NCBI RefSeq assembly: GCF_030389965.1
Contig: NZ_CP128401.1
Coordinates: forward strand, 186,001 to 250,000
Length of the DNA stretch: 64,000 nucleotides
Source: Candidatus Chlorohelix allophototropha
GTDB lineage: Bacteria > Chloroflexota > Chloroflexia > Chloroheliales > Chloroheliaceae
Direction: 5' to 3'
Below, one piece after another: positions 63,452-64,000 of this stretch (positions are counted from its first letter, which is position 1; each line of letters begins with the position of its first letter). Under the pieces are notes generated by a model. That model saw only the letters and a list, made by a program, of their open reading frames with translations, had not been told where the DNA came from and searched no databases. A program made the position numbers and the translations under genes.

Positions 63452-64000
63452 CTACCGTTTCCAGACCTCTCCGGTGCGTATTCCTGTTACGGTACGTATT
63501 GCTACGGTCAGCCAAAAAGCAACCAGCAGCAGGAAAAATCCCACTCCCAACCATTCCATAAAATCCACCTTCCACTGTCGAGCTAATGCAAGAGTGCTTA
63601 CCGTAAAAGCTCCCACTGGAAAGGTAAAAGCCCACCAGCCCAGAGTAAAATGTAGCCCACCTTGGCGCAAGTAACGCACCAGTAAAAGCCCTGCCATCGG
63701 CAGCCACCATAACCCAAAACCCCAGATAGCGGTTGCCGCGATTGAAGAAATTGAGAGAATAACTTGACTCTGATCACCCCAGATTACCGCCCCTTTTTGT
63801 GCCAACCGTACCAAGTCAATACTACCCACACCGATGGGAGCCAGACCGATCCAGAGTGAAGGAGCGAAATGGGCTGCCGGAAGGGCGTGATAAATCATGC
63901 GGGCATACAGTAGTGCCGCTACTAGAATGAACAGGAAAATGCCAATACCCCAAGCGGCGTAACTGATAACCAGTAGCACGCGCGCTCCATCCTTGCCTGC
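63452..64000 (-). CDS. TDT-family (TehA/SLAC1-like) transporter, N-terminal end outside the window
   Basis: An open frame of 175 residues from GTG 63979 continues in frame to the window edge (AGKDGARVLLVISY), so the true start is outside. Five membrane helices are visible, including YAAWGIGIFLFILVAALLYARMIYH, ATAIWGFGLWWLPMAGLLLVRY and HFTLGWWAFTFPVGAFTVSTLALA. The WW(A/S)FTFP(V/L)GAF motif is the hallmark of the TDT/SLAC1 group that moves malate, tellurite or other anions. The substrate is unknown. Confidence 0.88.
   Translation of the reverse strand, partial: AGKDGARVLLVISYAAWGIGIFLFILVAALLYARMIYHALPAAHFAPSLWIGLAPIGVGSIDLVRLAQKGAVIWGDQSQVILSISSIAATAIWGFGLWWLPMAGLLLVRYLRQGGLHFTLGWWAFTFPVGAFTVSTLALARQWKVDFMEWLGVGFFLLLVAFWLTVAIRTVTGIRTGEVWKR

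Overview
The window looks like part of a Chloroflexota genome or a large plasmid-like replicon of one. The basis is indirect. There is a secreted protein built from the 'YFPETGH..G.FL.YW..NGG' repeats I associate with Chloroflexota. There is also a very long AAA/WD40 protein next to a kinase-AAA-LuxR fusion, a DUF2202 protein, an MMPL transporter and a GT39 mannosyltransferase-like protein. No rRNA or tRNA gene was found, so the assignment rests on protein style only.

Layout. (1) 1-7.1 kb: the end of an unknown gene, then a two-gene operon: an AAA-TM-WD40 protein with about 21 WD blades and a Ser/Thr kinase-AAA-LuxR fusion. Both share the same AAA/winged-helix module. (2) 7.1-7.7 kb: a strong orphan promoter, a 5-bp tandem repeat and a terminator, together a candidate small RNA. 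(3) 7.7-11 kb: a leftward SOS-like block, umuD-umuC with a cyanobacterial-type LexA box, then a DinD/BRO-type gene and a small partner. (4) 11-18 kb: a gene-poor, palindrome-rich region around a primase-helicase replication protein. It holds a 114-bp MITE with a 9-bp target duplication, a palindrome cluster upstream of rep, and a palindromic iteron array downstream of rep. It reads as a plasmid-type origin. (5) 18-37.7 kb: a large defence operon, described below. (6) 38-41 kb: a Cof-type HAD phosphatase, a DnaC/IstB-like ATPase with an odd Walker B, and an HTH protein resembling small terminase or resolvase-type HTH proteins. (7) 42.4-64 kb: ordinary chromosomal-style genes. They are a ferric-reductase-like membrane protein, a NarL-type two-component system, a lipoprotein, MMPL, GT39, a PEBP lipoprotein, the Chloroflexota-type secreted protein, a TauE/DUF1634 pair divergent from lgt with paired operators, a GntR regulator, DUF2892, DUF2202, an OmpR-type two-component system, a methyltransferase, an FmdB zinc ribbon and a partial TDT transporter. 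Between 54.6 and 55.4 kb a broken response-regulator fragment sits beside two further inverted-repeat elements.

The defence operon is the main discovery candidate. In order it encodes: a 1690-aa DEAD/H helicase with a C-terminal DUF1998/MZB module, resembling a DrmA-DrmB fusion or DruE; an unrecognised 389-aa coiled-coil protein; a DrmD-like SNF2 helicase; an S23-type four-helix-bundle protein; a PglX/DrmMI-like N6-adenine methylase; an EVE-domain McrB-like AAA+ protein; and a DUF2357/PD-(D/E)XK McrC-like nuclease. This looks like a class-1 DISARM-like core without drmC, joined to a type IV McrBC-like module.

A second unusual feature lies inside this operon. A family of GAATTATGAATGATGAA-type inverted repeats brackets the S23-type gene and has also inserted three times, always in frame, into the adjacent methylase gene. 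It looks like an intervening-sequence-like mobile cassette with non-autonomous copies.
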